Part shown: piece by piece, positions 29,293 through 37,766 of the stretch | Numbering within the stretch: position 1 is the stretch's first letter | Layout: each line of letters begins with the position of its first letter | Assembly (NCBI RefSeq): GCF_916700565.1 | Contig: NZ_CAKAKO010000003.1 | Coordinates: 62,001-126,000 of the forward strand | Direction: 5' to 3' | Length of the DNA stretch: 64,000 nucleotides | Origin: Xenophilus sp. Marseille-Q4582 | GTDB lineage: Bacteria > Pseudomonadota > Gammaproteobacteria > Burkholderiales > Burkholderiaceae_C | Notes under the pieces: model-generated | What the model saw: the letters and a program-made list of their open reading frames with translations, nothing else | Told to the model about the DNA's origin: nothing | The model's database searches: none | Translations under genes and position numbers: made by a program

Positions 29293-29828
29293 AGCTGCTG
29301 CTCGACTTTCTGCCCATCCTGCTCTTCTTCGCAGCGTTCAAGCTGCAGGGCATCTACGTGGCCACGGCCGTGCTCATGGCCGCCACGGTGGTGCAGATGG
29401 CCATCGTCTATGCCACGCACAAGAAGCTGGAGACGATGCAGAAGGCCACGCTGGTGCTGATCCTGCTCTTCGGGGCGCTCACGCTGGTCCTGCAGGACGA
29501 ACGCTTCATCAAGTGGAAGCCGACGGTGCTGTACGGCGCCATGGCGCTGGCCATGGCGGTGGCGCTGTGGGGCTTTCGCAAGAACTTCCTGCACATGCTG
29601 CTGGGCGCCCAGCTCACATTGCCGCCGCGGGTGTGGCGCCACCTGAGCATCGCCTGGATCGGCTACTGCGCCTTCATGGCCGCGCTCAATGCCTACGTGG
29701 CGCTGTACTTCAGCACCGAGGCCTGGGTCGACTTCAAGCTCTGGGGCTACGTGTTTCCCGTCGCCTTCCTGGTCGCGCAGGGGCTGTACATCGCGCCCCA
29801 TCTCAAGACCGACGAGCCCGCACCATGA
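29289..29828 (+). CDS. yciB: Inner-membrane-spanning protein YciB (septation protein A, IspZ family)
   Basis: 179 residues with five hydrophobic segments, starting [27 protein letters not shown] as in the family, and the conserved [17 protein letters not shown] and [21 protein letters not shown] blocks. YciB helps link envelope synthesis with cell division. The four-base overlaps with msrB upstream and bolA downstream mark one operon. Confidence 0.93.
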   Translation: MKLLLDFLPILLFFAAFKLQGIYVATAVLMAATVVQMAIVYATHKKLETMQKATLVLILLFGALTLVLQDERFIKWKPTVLYGAMALAMAVALWGFRKNFLHMLLGAQLTLPPRVWRHLSIAWIGYCAFMAALNAYVALYFSTEAWVDFKLWGYVFPVAFLVAQGLYIAPHLKTDEPAP

Positions 29829-30088
29829 GCTTGCCCACCCGCAGCGAACTCGAGGCCGCCCTGCGCGCCGCCCTGGCGCCCACGCACCTCGAAGTCATCG
29901 ACGAAAGCGGCCTGCATGCGGGCCATTCGGGCGCCTCACCCGAGGGCTACGGCACCCATTTCCGGGTGCGCATCGCCTCCCCCCAGTTTGCCCAGCGCAC
30001 GCGCGTGGCGCAGCATCGGCTTGTGTATGATGCGCTCCACTCTTTTGTGCCCCGTGGCCTTCACGCCATTGCCATCGAAACGCTCTGA
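29825..30088 (+). CDS. bolA: BolA-family protein
   Basis: 87 residues. The BolA fold is recognisable from the [15 protein letters not shown] segment with the conserved His, [10 protein letters not shown], and the helix-turn [15 protein letters not shown] followed by [10 protein letters not shown]. BolA proteins partner with monothiol glutaredoxins in [Fe-S] handling or act in morphology and stress response. It is the last gene of the overlapping run and is followed by about 120 bases before the PpiC-type isomerase. Confidence 0.92.
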   Translation: MSLPTRSELEAALRAALAPTHLEVIDESGLHAGHSGASPEGYGTHFRVRIASPQFAQRTRVAQHRLVYDALHSFVPRGLHAIAIETL

Positions 30089-30208
30089 GCCATCCGACCG
30101 CCGGCCCACGGCGGCACCTCCGCTCCCCTTCCCCCTTCCCTGTTCGTTACTTCATCACTCTCCGGCTTGCGCGTGCGCACGGCCCTGCCCACACCGAGGT
30201 TCCCGTTC

Positions 30209-30988
30209 ATGAACAAACTTGTCCTGTCCGCCGTGACCGCAGCGATGATGCTGGGCGCTCTGCCGGCAATGGCCCAGAACGCGGCCATCGTCAACGGCAA
30301 GGCGGTGCCGAAGGCCCGCATGGACCAGCTGGCGCAGCAACTGGCCGCCGCAGGCCGCCCGGTCACCCCCGAGATGCAGGACCAGCTGCGCGAGGAAGTC
30401 GTGATGCGCGAAGTCTTCATGCAGGAAGCGCAGAAGAAGGGCCTGGACGCGAGCGACGACTACAAGGCGCAGATGGAGCTGGCTCGCCAGGCCGTGCTGA
30501 TCCGCCAGTTGTTCGAGGACTACCGCAAGACCAACCCGGTCACCGAAGCCGAGCTGAAGAAGGCCTACGACTCGCTGGCCGAGGCCAACAGCGGCAACGA
30601 GTACAAGGTGCGCCATATCCTGGTGGAAACCGAGGACGCGGCCAAGAAGGTGATTGCCGACCTGAACAAGGGGGCCAAGTTCGAAGACCTGGCCAAGAAG
30701 CTGTCGAAGGACCCGGGTTCCGGTGCCAACGGCGGCGACCTGGACTGGACCGCCCCCGCCAACCTGGTGCCCGAGTTCTCGGAGGCGATGGTCAAGCTCA
30801 AGAAGGGCGAAACCACCAGCGCACCGGTCAAGAGCAGCTTCGGCTGGCACGTCATCCGCCTGGACGACACACGCAAGATGGACTTCCCGCCGCTCGAACA
30901 GATCAAGCCCGAGCTGGAGCGCCAGCTGCAGCAGCAGAAGCTGCAGGCTTATCAGCAGGAACTGCGGAGCAAGGCCCGCGTGGAATGA
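30209..30988 (+). CDS. Periplasmic peptidyl-prolyl isomerase, PpiC/SurA-like
   Basis: 259 residues. A Sec signal peptide (MNKLVLSAVTAAMMLGALPAMA) is cleaved before QNAAIVNG. A SurA-like N-terminal helical region (about 25-125) precedes one parvulin domain (about 130-225) with the KVRHILVE, SKDPGSGANGGDLDW, FSEAMVKLKKGETTSAPVKSSFGWHVIRLDD signature blocks. It catalyses proline isomerisation and chaperones outer-membrane proteins. The start at 30,209 is chosen because it begins the signal peptide; the 14 residues upstream are unrelated. A strong terminator follows. Confidence 0.92.
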   Translation: MNKLVLSAVTAAMMLGALPAMAQNAAIVNGKAVPKARMDQLAQQLAAAGRPVTPEMQDQLREEVVMREVFMQEAQKKGLDASDDYKAQMELARQAVLIRQLFEDYRKTNPVTEAELKKAYDSLAEANSGNEYKVRHILVETEDAAKKVIADLNKGAKFEDLAKKLSKDPGSGANGGDLDWTAPANLVPEFSEAMVKLKKGETTSAPVKSSFGWHVIRLDDTRKMDFPPLEQIKPELERQLQQQKLQAYQQELRSKARVE

Positions 30989-31040
30989 TCGCGGCGCGCC
31001 GATCGGCCGCCGTGCGGGCGCCCATGGCGCTCTCCAGGAA

Positions 31041-31070
31041 AAAGGCAGCCTGCGGGCTGCCTTTTTCTTT
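31041..31070 (+). terminator. Rho-independent terminator after the isomerase gene
   Basis: A perfect 10-bp stem AAAGGCAGCC / GGCTGCCTTT with a four-base loop is followed by a T-rich tail (CTTTTTCTTT). It lies about 50 bases after the stop. The A run on the other side could also let it work on the minus strand. This is the last clear core feature before the accessory region. Confidence 0.9.
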
Positions 31071-31259
31071 GTGGCCCACGGCGCGTGGAGTCGCGACCTC
31101 AAGCGCTTGAGCAATTCCTGCGCGACGCCGATCGCGGAGGACGGGTTCTGGCCGCAGCGCAGATCGCGATGGACGAGTGGGCCTACCCGCCAGCCGGCGC
31201 TGCGCGATGAACGCCAGGACTGCGCCAGTCATGGACCCGGGCGCCCCTTTGAAGCGAAC

Positions 31260-31852
31260 TCATTGCTTGGACTGCCGCGCATACCGATTGACGACGAAGC
31301 CGCATCCGTAGGCTTTCGAGCCGAGCAGCGTCAGTGCGCGAAAGCCGGATTGGGCAAACAGCCTGTGCCCGCTTCCGATTGCTGCCGGATTGACGAAGAA
31401 CGCATACTCGTCGACCAGATCCGCGGCGACCAGCGCGGAAGCAAAGCCTGAGCCGCCGAAGACCGCGATGTCCCCCTGGGCGCCCTGCTTCAATGCACCG
31501 ACCTCGCATACCAGATCGCCACCCACCACGCGTGTACCCTCCCAACGGGAGCCTTCGAGCCTGCTGCTCAGCACGACCTTCGGGATCTCGGTGATCCGTC
31601 GTGCAAAGGCGTAGAAGCTGTCCTGCGGAAAGCGTTGCGCCGCTTTCGCCCAGTGGTCGTGTAACCCTCTTGCGCCATCTTCCGGCTCAGGAGAATCGTG
31701 CCGATGGCCTGGAAGAAAAGATTGAAATCCCGCCGCAGTTCGGGTTCCCACGGACAATCGCCCACCCAGTCCCAGAGTTGCCAGGCGCCTTGCCCCTCAC
31801 CGCCGACAAAGCCGTCGGCCGACATCTGCATCTGGAGAACCAGCTTGCTCAT
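31260..31852 (-). pseudogene. RibD-C/dihydrofolate-reductase-like protein, frameshifted
   Basis: Two overlapping frames make one protein of the small DHFR-like (YwjB/YyaP) family. The first part, from 31,852, reads MSKLVLQMQMSADGFVGGEG to ILLSRKMAQEGY. The second, continuing in another frame to 31,260, reads HDHWAKAAQRFPQDSFYAFARRI then the typical GDIAVFGGSGFASALVAADLVDEY segment. The switch occurs at about 31,660, where adding one base after the codon for Tyr (TAC) would join them. Either a real one-base deletion or a sequencing error explains this. It lies at the left edge of the accessory region. Confidence 0.8.
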
Positions 31853-31966
31853 CGAACGTCTCCTGCTGCTCGGCCAGAGCGCGAATGCAAGCTCGACACT
31901 GGCATGTGAACGGTCGCAATAGTAACGTGACGGTGCGGACCGCCAAGCGCAGCGAGCTTGCCCTGC

Positions 31967-33307
31967 TTATGGCGGCATCCCGCCGAGTGTGCGGGCCGCC
32001 TGCTCAAGCCCGCCCAGGATGGCATCGCGGACACGCGGTGAGAAGTCCTGTGGCAATTCGGCTTGCGCTTCGGCAATGGCCGCTGGTGTACGAGCAAGAA
32101 GTTCTTCGACGATCGGCTCGGCGGTCGATGCGTAGCCAACTTTCTGCGCGGTGCTGTTGAAGTGCCTGCGCTGGATACCGTGCATCTCGTAGTGTCGGTT
32201 CTTGCCGAGCAGGGCCATGGCCAACTTGATCTCATACGGAGACCACTGGTTGGGGCCATCGCCCAACACCGGGTAGACCGACATCACGTCATACAGCGGG
32301 GTCAGCTGGAAACGACCGCGTGGCAGAAGCTGGATGCTGAAGTTCTTGGCATGGCCATCGGGCGCGCGTAGCAACCAGAACAGCACCTGCGCCGCCATCA
32401 GCGTCTTCATGTCGGCCTCGGTATTCACCGATTGCCGCAGCGTGCCGAACAGGGCCTTGAGCCCAGGACCGCCCTCGTTCTCGTACTTACGTAATGGCGA
32501 GCAGCCCTCGACCTGGCAAAAGTCTTCCTGTGGCAGACGCATGAGCCACTGCCCATTGGGTGCGACGCGCCGGTCGAAACGCTCCACCACCAGCACACGC
32601 TGTCGGCCGAAGGTCGCGATGCGGGCATCAGCCACGGGCAATCCGTAGGCTTTCAGCAGCCGCAAGCACAGCCATTCGTTGTCGACGGACGTGCTGAAGT
32701 CCGCCTGCCGCCCGCCCATCAGACCGAGCGGAAGCTTGAAGATGTGGCTCGTCGGCGTGGCGCCACGCGGCGCCAGCCATTGCCCGCCCCACCACAGGAA
32801 GGCGGTCTTCTCCTGCGCACCGGCCAGCGAGATGCGGAAGTCCGCATCCGGGTCTCGGCCCGCAGCGAAGGCCTGCGGCGAAACGGTTTCGATCAGGTGC
32901 CGCTCGATATCCTCCTCGGCCAGGGGCACGCCCTCGATTCGATCGAAGTCGGTGGGCACCTCCCCCTCATCCAGGATCTGGACGGCGCCCACGCAATCGC
33001 GCCCGATGGCCTTCAGTAAGTCAAACGGCTCGGTCGAACCCGTCCTGAAGCGCTCGGCCACGCGGCGGCGGATCGCGTCGCTGTCCGGTAGCAGGTTGTC
33101 GAAGTAGTTAGCGACCTTCTCGCCCTTGACCGGCAGGTTCTGCAGATTGAAAGGCAGCGACAAGGACAGCGGTCGGCCCATATCCGCAGCAAGCCAATCC
33201 GCGTCGTACTGCAGTTCCATCTCTCCGCGAGCGGGAATCGTCCATCGGCCGACGCGAACACCGTTGGTCCAGATGGACAGGCTGCGGCTGTGCGATCGAC
33301 GCCCCAT
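31967..33307 (-). CDS. hipA: HipA-family serine/threonine kinase toxin
   Basis: 446 residues, close to the 440 of E. coli HipA. The N-terminal beta-barrel domain (couple_hipA) is at residues 10-110. The Gly-rich loop is ISLAGAQEKTAFLW (about 159-172), the catalytic segment RAPDGHAKNFSI has Asp317 and Asn322, and LTPLYDV supplies the metal Asp340. Known HipA proteins phosphorylate glutamyl-tRNA synthetase and cause growth arrest and persistence. The start at 33,307 follows the hipB stop by one base. The gene appears intact and lies next to a defence-type gene, so a phage-defence or island-maintenance role is plausible. Confidence 0.92.
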   Translation of the reverse strand: MGRRSHSRSLSIWTNGVRVGRWTIPARGEMELQYDADWLAADMGRPLSLSLPFNLQNLPVKGEKVANYFDNLLPDSDAIRRRVAERFRTGSTEPFDLLKAIGRDCVGAVQILDEGEVPTDFDRIEGVPLAEEDIERHLIETVSPQAFAAGRDPDADFRISLAGAQEKTAFLWWGGQWLAPRGATPTSHIFKLPLGLMGGRQADFSTSVDNEWLCLRLLKAYGLPVADARIATFGRQRVLVVERFDRRVAPNGQWLMRLPQEDFCQVEGCSPLRKYENEGGPGLKALFGTLRQSVNTEADMKTLMAAQVLFWLLRAPDGHAKNFSIQLLPRGRFQLTPLYDVMSVYPVLGDGPNQWSPYEIKLAMALLGKNRHYEMHGIQRRHFNSTAQKVGYASTAEPIVEELLARTPAAIAEAQAELPQDFSPRVRDAILGGLEQAARTLGGMPP

Positions 33308-33308
33308 G

Positions 33309-33569
33309 TCACCAATCCGTGGGCGTCGTTGACACCGCAGCCTTGCCCCGGATCCCCACGGCCAACTCCAGGCCCAGCGCTGCGCACCATGCAAGGAGTT
33401 GCTCCACGCTCAGCTCGTGGGCGTTGAGTTCCAGATGAGAGACACGCGACTGGCTCAAGCCGATACGGGCAGCCAGTGCCGATTGGGTCAGCCCTTGCGC
33501 TTTGCGCGTGGCCTGCAGCATCGAGCCGAGTTGGCCTGTAGTGACCAGCGGATGTGACGTCGGCGGCAT
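33309..33569 (-). CDS. hipB: HipB-family antitoxin (XRE regulator)
   Basis: 86 residues with an XRE helix-turn-helix at about 13-66 (LGSMLQATRKAQGLTQSALAARIGLSQSRVSHLELNAHELSVEQLLAWCAALGLELAV). It neutralises HipA and represses the operon by binding palindromes upstream. The start at 33,569 (MPPTSHPL) matches HipB length; the longer frame to 33,641 would read through the operators. Gene order hipB then hipA with a one-base gap is standard for this toxin-antitoxin pair. Confidence 0.9.
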   Translation of the reverse strand: MPPTSHPLVTTGQLGSMLQATRKAQGLTQSALAARIGLSQSRVSHLELNAHELSVEQLLAWCAALGLELAVGIRGKAAVSTTPTDW

Positions 33570-33584
33570 GGCGAGTACCCGGGA

Positions 33585-33633
33585 TTCAGATAAGCGCAAG
33601 ATAGCTGAAAAACAGATATTCGTCAAATATCTG
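33585..33633 (-). promoter_or_regulatory. Two palindromic HipB operators
   Basis: Site 1 (33,585-33,609) has TTCAG/CTGAA arms around a 15-base centre. Site 2 (33,613-33,633) is CAGATATT-CGTCA-AATATCTG with perfect 8-bp arms. Centres are 26 bases apart and both carry CAGATA/TATCTG-like halves. They lie 16-64 bases upstream of hipB, where autorepression sites are expected. Confidence 0.65.
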
Positions 33634-33691
33634 AAATTCAACTACGTGGGCTCTGGCTGCGCCCCAGCGCCCGGTGTCAAGCTTCATCTAA

Positions 33692-35012
33692 CAGGCCGTT
33701 GAAAAAATGCTCATCGAACGCGCCAGGGTCGTGGATTTCGAAGAAACGGATCGCCCAAACTGGCCTGCGCAGCGATTGGAGCGGCCATTTCGGCCTGTTT
33801 GCAGGCCGTTTTGCCCGTTCCGGGCGCACGTATCCCATGGTTCACGCATGATGCGCGTCCCACCAGCCGCCCAGACTGCCCATGCGCACCAGGTTGTAGG
33901 TGGCAAAGCACAGCAGCGCCTGGCCCGCGAGCTTGGCCTGACCGATCAATTTGGTCTTGGCCAGACCACCCACTGTCTTGATCCAGCCAAAGGCCTCCTC
34001 GATGCGCTTGCGCACTTTGAGGCTGGTCTTGTAGCCCTCGTGGCGCCGGATGCGGCCATCGACCGCCGAGTGCTTGTCCTTGGCCGCCACGTGTGGCGTG
34101 ACTTTGAGCTTTCGGCAGCCCTTGATGAAGGCCTGGCTGTCGTAACCTTTGTCGGCCCCGACCGTGGCCCGCTTGTTCTTGTTTCCCCGGCGTTTGAGCA
34201 TCGCCAGCGCCGCCTCGCGCTCGGCGGTGCCACTGGCATGTGTGATCTCCACATCCACGATCAGCCCGTTGCGGTTCTCCATGAGGATGTGCCCCATGTG
34301 GCACAGGCGAGATTTGTCGCCCGCGCTCTTCTTGAACAGCCGGGCATCGGCATCGGTGGTGCTGGCGTGGGTGTCGTTGCAGCGCTCCTGCCCTTTGAAG
34401 TTCACCTCGGGGTTGCGTCCGGGTGGCGTGCCGCTGTCGTCGTCTTTGCGTTTGAAACTCTTGTGCGAGGCCCAGGCCTCAATCAGCGTGCCGTCCACGC
34501 TGAAGTGTTCGTCGCTGGCAAGCCGGCCCCACTGGGCGCTGAGCTTGACGCGCTCGAAGAAGGCGCGCGCCAGGTCTTCGTTGAAGAGGCGTTCGCGGTT
34601 GGCGCTGAAGGTGGAGTGGTCCCAGACCTTGTCTTCAATGTTCAGGCCCACGAACCAGCGGTACAGCAGGTTGTAGTTGACCGCCTCGACCAGCTGGCGT
34701 TCGCTGCGGATGGAGAACAGGATTTGCAGCAGCAAGGCCTTGAGCAGCATCTCCGGCGGCACCGAGGGGCGGCCACGGCGGGCGTACACCGCTTCGAACT
34801 CGCTGTTCATGCTCGACAGCAGCGCATCCACCACGGCGCGCAACTTGCGCAGCGGGTGTGCCGCTGGCACTCTTTCTTCAAGGCTGATGTAGCTAAACAT
34901 CGCCCCCTGGAAGTCTTGGTTGCCTCTCATCTTTCTTGTCGCAGTTGTTCCGGGATGGCTTCAGATCGTAGCGGCCGACGCGGACGCTCGCAGGGGATTT
35001 TTCAACGGCCTG
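33692..35012 (-). mobile_element. IS5-family element, 1,321 bp, copy 1
   Basis: The ends are CAGGCCGTTGAAAAA and its complement, flanked on both sides by the 4-bp duplication CTAA (33,688-33,691 and 35,013-35,016). Both features fit the IS5 group, which targets YTAR. It carries one full transposase. It lies between hipB and the start of the giant helicase gene without breaking either. An almost identical copy in the opposite orientation lies at 36,442-37,762. Confidence 0.93.
33842..34930 (-). CDS. IS5-family transposase (copy 1)
   Basis: 362 residues with an intact DDE core: the DUF772-type N-terminal region (ARRGRPSVPPEMLLKALLLQILFSIRSERQLVEAVNYNLLYRWFVGL), the first Asp in HFSVDGTLIEAWASHKSFK, the second in TVGADKGYDSQAFI, and the Glu in KRIEEAFGWIKTVGG. 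It differs from the copy at 36,524 by one residue (Ala for Thr in the KKS-GDK segment), the only difference noticed between the proteins. It is probably active. Confidence 0.93.
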   Translation of the reverse strand: MRGNQDFQGAMFSYISLEERVPAAHPLRKLRAVVDALLSSMNSEFEAVYARRGRPSVPPEMLLKALLLQILFSIRSERQLVEAVNYNLLYRWFVGLNIEDKVWDHSTFSANRERLFNEDLARAFFERVKLSAQWGRLASDEHFSVDGTLIEAWASHKSFKRKDDDSGTPPGRNPEVNFKGQERCNDTHASTTDADARLFKKSAGDKSRLCHMGHILMENRNGLIVDVEITHASGTAEREAALAMLKRRGNKNKRATVGADKGYDSQAFIKGCRKLKVTPHVAAKDKHSAVDGRIRRHEGYKTSLKVRKRIEEAFGWIKTVGGLAKTKLIGQAKLAGQALLCFATYNLVRMGSLGGWWDAHHA

Positions 35013-35132
35013 CTAAGCGGCTTAACGGCCAATTCGGGCGCTTCATTTCCCTGCCTTCTGTGGACTCACCGATTTCTGCTTGGGTTTTACCTGCCGAAAT
35101 TTCTGACAACTGGAGCTAATATCCTGCAAGGT

Positions 35133-35158
35133 CGTAACAGGGCGTAATGCGTGTTACG
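35133..35158 (+). promoter_or_regulatory. Inverted repeat upstream of the giant helicase gene
   Basis: CGTAAC and GTTACG arms flank a 14-base centre, 23 bases before the ATG at 35,181. It may be an operator. A TAATAT at 35,117-35,122 could be a -10 box, but no good -35 is seen at the right distance. Confidence 0.3.
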
Positions 35159-35180
35159 GCGGGGCATCATAGGGGATTCC

Positions 35181-36452
35181 ATGGACGAGACACCACCGGA
35201 AGGTTCGACCATCGCGGCCGAACTGAAAATCGACGTTACCCTGATCGCCAAACTGAACTTGGCGGATTTTCAGAATGCGGTCCCGCTGGTCCGCGATCTC
35301 TCCCTGATCAACGAGACCGATCAGACTCATGAGCAGGTCGAGTTGGTCCTGACTTCCGATCCGCCCTTTTTGAAGCCGCGCCGTTGGCGGATCGATGCGC
35401 TGGCGGCCCGTTCGCGCTATCCAATCCGCGACCTGGATCTGAACCTGGACGGCGGACTGCTGGCACGGCTGACCGAAGCCGAGACGGCCACGGTGTCGCT
35501 GGCATTGCGCACCGCAGGCGCGGATGCCTCCAGCCCTGCCCTGACGCAACGCGATGTCCATCTGGAGTTGCTGCCACGCAATCAATGGGGCGGTATCTCG
35601 CATCTACCCGACTTGGTCGCTGCGTTCGTCCAGCCCAACGACCCGGCGGTGGATCGGCTGCTCAAGCGCACAGCGGAGGTGCTGCGTCAGCACGATCGCA
35701 ACCCTGCCCTGGACGGCTATGCCGGCGGTGCCAAGCGTGCCTGGGAACTGGCCTCCGCCCTCTGGGGGGCCACGGCTGGCATGCAGTTGGACTATGCCTT
35801 GCCACCGGCCAGTTTCGAGCAGTCTGGCCAGAAGGTGCGCAGCCCCGGGCAGATCGAAAGCTCAGGCCTTGGAACCTGCTTCGACCTCGCGCTGCTGTTC
35901 TGCGCTGCACTCGAGCAAGCAGGATTGAACCCGCTGCTGGTCTTCACCGAAGGCCATGCCTTTGCTGGCGTCTGGCTTCAGCCTGAGGAATTCTCCACCA
36001 CCGTCGTCGACGACGTGACGGCCTTGCGCAAGCGCCTCAGGCTCAAGGAACTGGTTCTGTTCGAGACCACCCTGATCACGCAGCGCCCCACGGCCCCCTT
36101 CAGCTATGCCACCGCACGCGGCGCTCAGCAGGTGGACGAATCTCAGGATGCGGGATTCCGCTTGGCGGTGGACATTCGCCGGGCTCGGTTGCAGCGCATC
36201 AAGCCATTGGCCAGTGCGGAAGCGGCAGTTGCCACGGCGCCGGGCACTGAAGTGTCACCGTCCACGCCTGCCCTGCCAAAGTTCGAAGACGCGCCTGACC
36301 TTCCCGACAGCGCGCCAGCCAATGCGGAAGATGCCAGCCAGCTCGATCCCAAGGACCGGCTGCTTCGCTGGCAACGCAAACTGCTGGACCTTTCGCTTCG
36401 CAACAATCTGCTGAACTTCAAGGGCGGCAAGAAGGCGCTAACAGGCCGTTGA
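35181..36452 (+). pseudogene. Fragment 1 of the Hhe-like gene (N-terminal domains)
   Basis: 423 codons from the ATG at 35,181, which has AGGGG six bases upstream. It covers the beta-rich N-terminus, the transglutaminase-like GLGTCFDLALLFCAALEQAGL...FTEGHAFAGVWL segment and the first half of the DUF4011 motif. It then runs four codons into the IS and stops. A truncated protein of this part could still be made. Confidence 0.8.
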
Positions 36453-37762
36453 AAAATCCCCTGCGAGCGTCCGCGTCGGCCGCTACGATCTGAAGCCATC
36501 CCGGAACAACTGCGACAAGAAAGATGAGAGGCAACCAAGACTTCCAGGGGGCGATGTTTAGCTACATCAGCCTTGAAGAAAGAGTGCCAGCGGCACACCC
36601 GCTGCGCAAGTTGCGCGCCGTGGTGGATGCGCTGCTGTCGAGCATGAACAGCGAGTTCGAAGCGGTGTACGCCCGCCGTGGCCGCCCCTCGGTGCCGCCG
36701 GAGATGCTGCTCAAGGCCTTGCTGCTGCAAATCCTGTTCTCCATCCGCAGCGAACGCCAGCTGGTCGAGGCGGTCAACTACAACCTGCTGTACCGCTGGT
36801 TCGTGGGCCTGAACATTGAAGACAAGGTCTGGGACCACTCCACCTTCAGCGCCAACCGCGAACGCCTCTTCAACGAAGACCTGGCGCGCGCCTTCTTCGA
36901 GCGCGTCAAGCTCAGCGCCCAGTGGGGCCGGCTTGCCAGCGACGAACACTTCAGCGTGGACGGCACGCTGATTGAGGCCTGGGCCTCGCACAAGAGTTTC
37001 AAACGCAAAGACGACGACAGCGGCACGCCACCCGGACGCAACCCCGAGGTGAACTTCAAAGGGCAGGAGCGCTGCAACGACACCCACGCCAGCACCACCG
37101 ATGCCGATGCCCGGCTGTTCAAGAAGAGCACGGGCGACAAATCTCGCCTGTGCCACATGGGGCACATCCTCATGGAGAACCGCAACGGGCTGATCGTGGA
37201 TGTGGAGATCACACATGCCAGTGGCACCGCCGAGCGCGAGGCGGCGCTGGCGATGCTCAAACGCCGGGGAAACAAGAACAAGCGGGCCACGGTCGGGGCC
37301 GACAAAGGTTACGACAGCCAGGCCTTCATCAAGGGCTGCCGAAAGCTCAAAGTCACGCCACACGTGGCGGCCAAGGACAAGCACTCGGCGGTCGATGGCC
37401 GCATCCGGCGCCACGAGGGCTACAAGACCAGCCTCAAAGTGCGCAAGCGCATCGAGGAGGCCTTTGGCTGGATCAAGACAGTGGGTGGTCTGGCCAAGAC
37501 CAAATTGATCGGTCAGGCCAAGCTCGCGGGCCAGGCGCTGCTGTGCTTTGCCACCTACAACCTGGTGCGCATGGGCAGTCTGGGCGGCTGGTGGGACGCG
37601 CATCATGCGTGAACCATGGGATACGTGCGCCCGGAACGGGCAAAACGGCCTGCAAACAGGCCGAAATGGCCGCTCCAATCGCTGCGCAGGCCAGTTTGGG
37701 CGATCCGTTTCTTCGAAATCCACGACCCTGGCGCGTTCGATGAGCATTTTTTCAACGGCCTG
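36442..37762 (+). mobile_element. IS5-family element, 1,321 bp, copy 2
   Basis: Same ends and length as copy 1, in opposite orientation, with its own CTAA duplications at 36,438-36,441 and 37,763-37,766. It is inserted inside the DUF4011 motif of the Hhe-like gene. Reading frame is restored exactly when the element and one CTAA are removed, which shows this was a simple insertion. Confidence 0.95.
36524..37612 (+). CDS. IS5-family transposase (copy 2)
   Basis: 362 residues, identical to copy 1 apart from Thr for Ala in the KKS-GDK segment. All DDE motifs are intact. It reads in the same direction as the interrupted host gene. Near identity of the two copies shows recent spread of this IS in the genome. 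Confidence 0.93.
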   Translation: MRGNQDFQGAMFSYISLEERVPAAHPLRKLRAVVDALLSSMNSEFEAVYARRGRPSVPPEMLLKALLLQILFSIRSERQLVEAVNYNLLYRWFVGLNIEDKVWDHSTFSANRERLFNEDLARAFFERVKLSAQWGRLASDEHFSVDGTLIEAWASHKSFKRKDDDSGTPPGRNPEVNFKGQERCNDTHASTTDADARLFKKSTGDKSRLCHMGHILMENRNGLIVDVEITHASGTAEREAALAMLKRRGNKNKRATVGADKGYDSQAFIKGCRKLKVTPHVAAKDKHSAVDGRIRRHEGYKTSLKVRKRIEEAFGWIKTVGGLAKTKLIGQAKLAGQALLCFATYNLVRMGSLGGWWDAHHA

Positions 37763-37766
37763 CTAA

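Noticed and set aside
31071-31259. Possible remnant of a regulator gene between the isomerase terminator and the DHFR-like gene
   Set aside because: Short coding-like stretches occur on both strands but none forms a recognisable domain.
35094-35122. Sigma-70 promoter for the Hhe-like gene with TAATAT as -10
   Set aside because: The nearest -35-like hexamer (CTGACA at 35,103) is only 8 bases away, and nothing suitable is found at 17 bases.
33692-37762. Composite transposon made of the two inverted IS5 copies
   Set aside because: Each copy has its own CTAA duplication, and excision of the second alone restores the Hhe-like frame, so they inserted separately.
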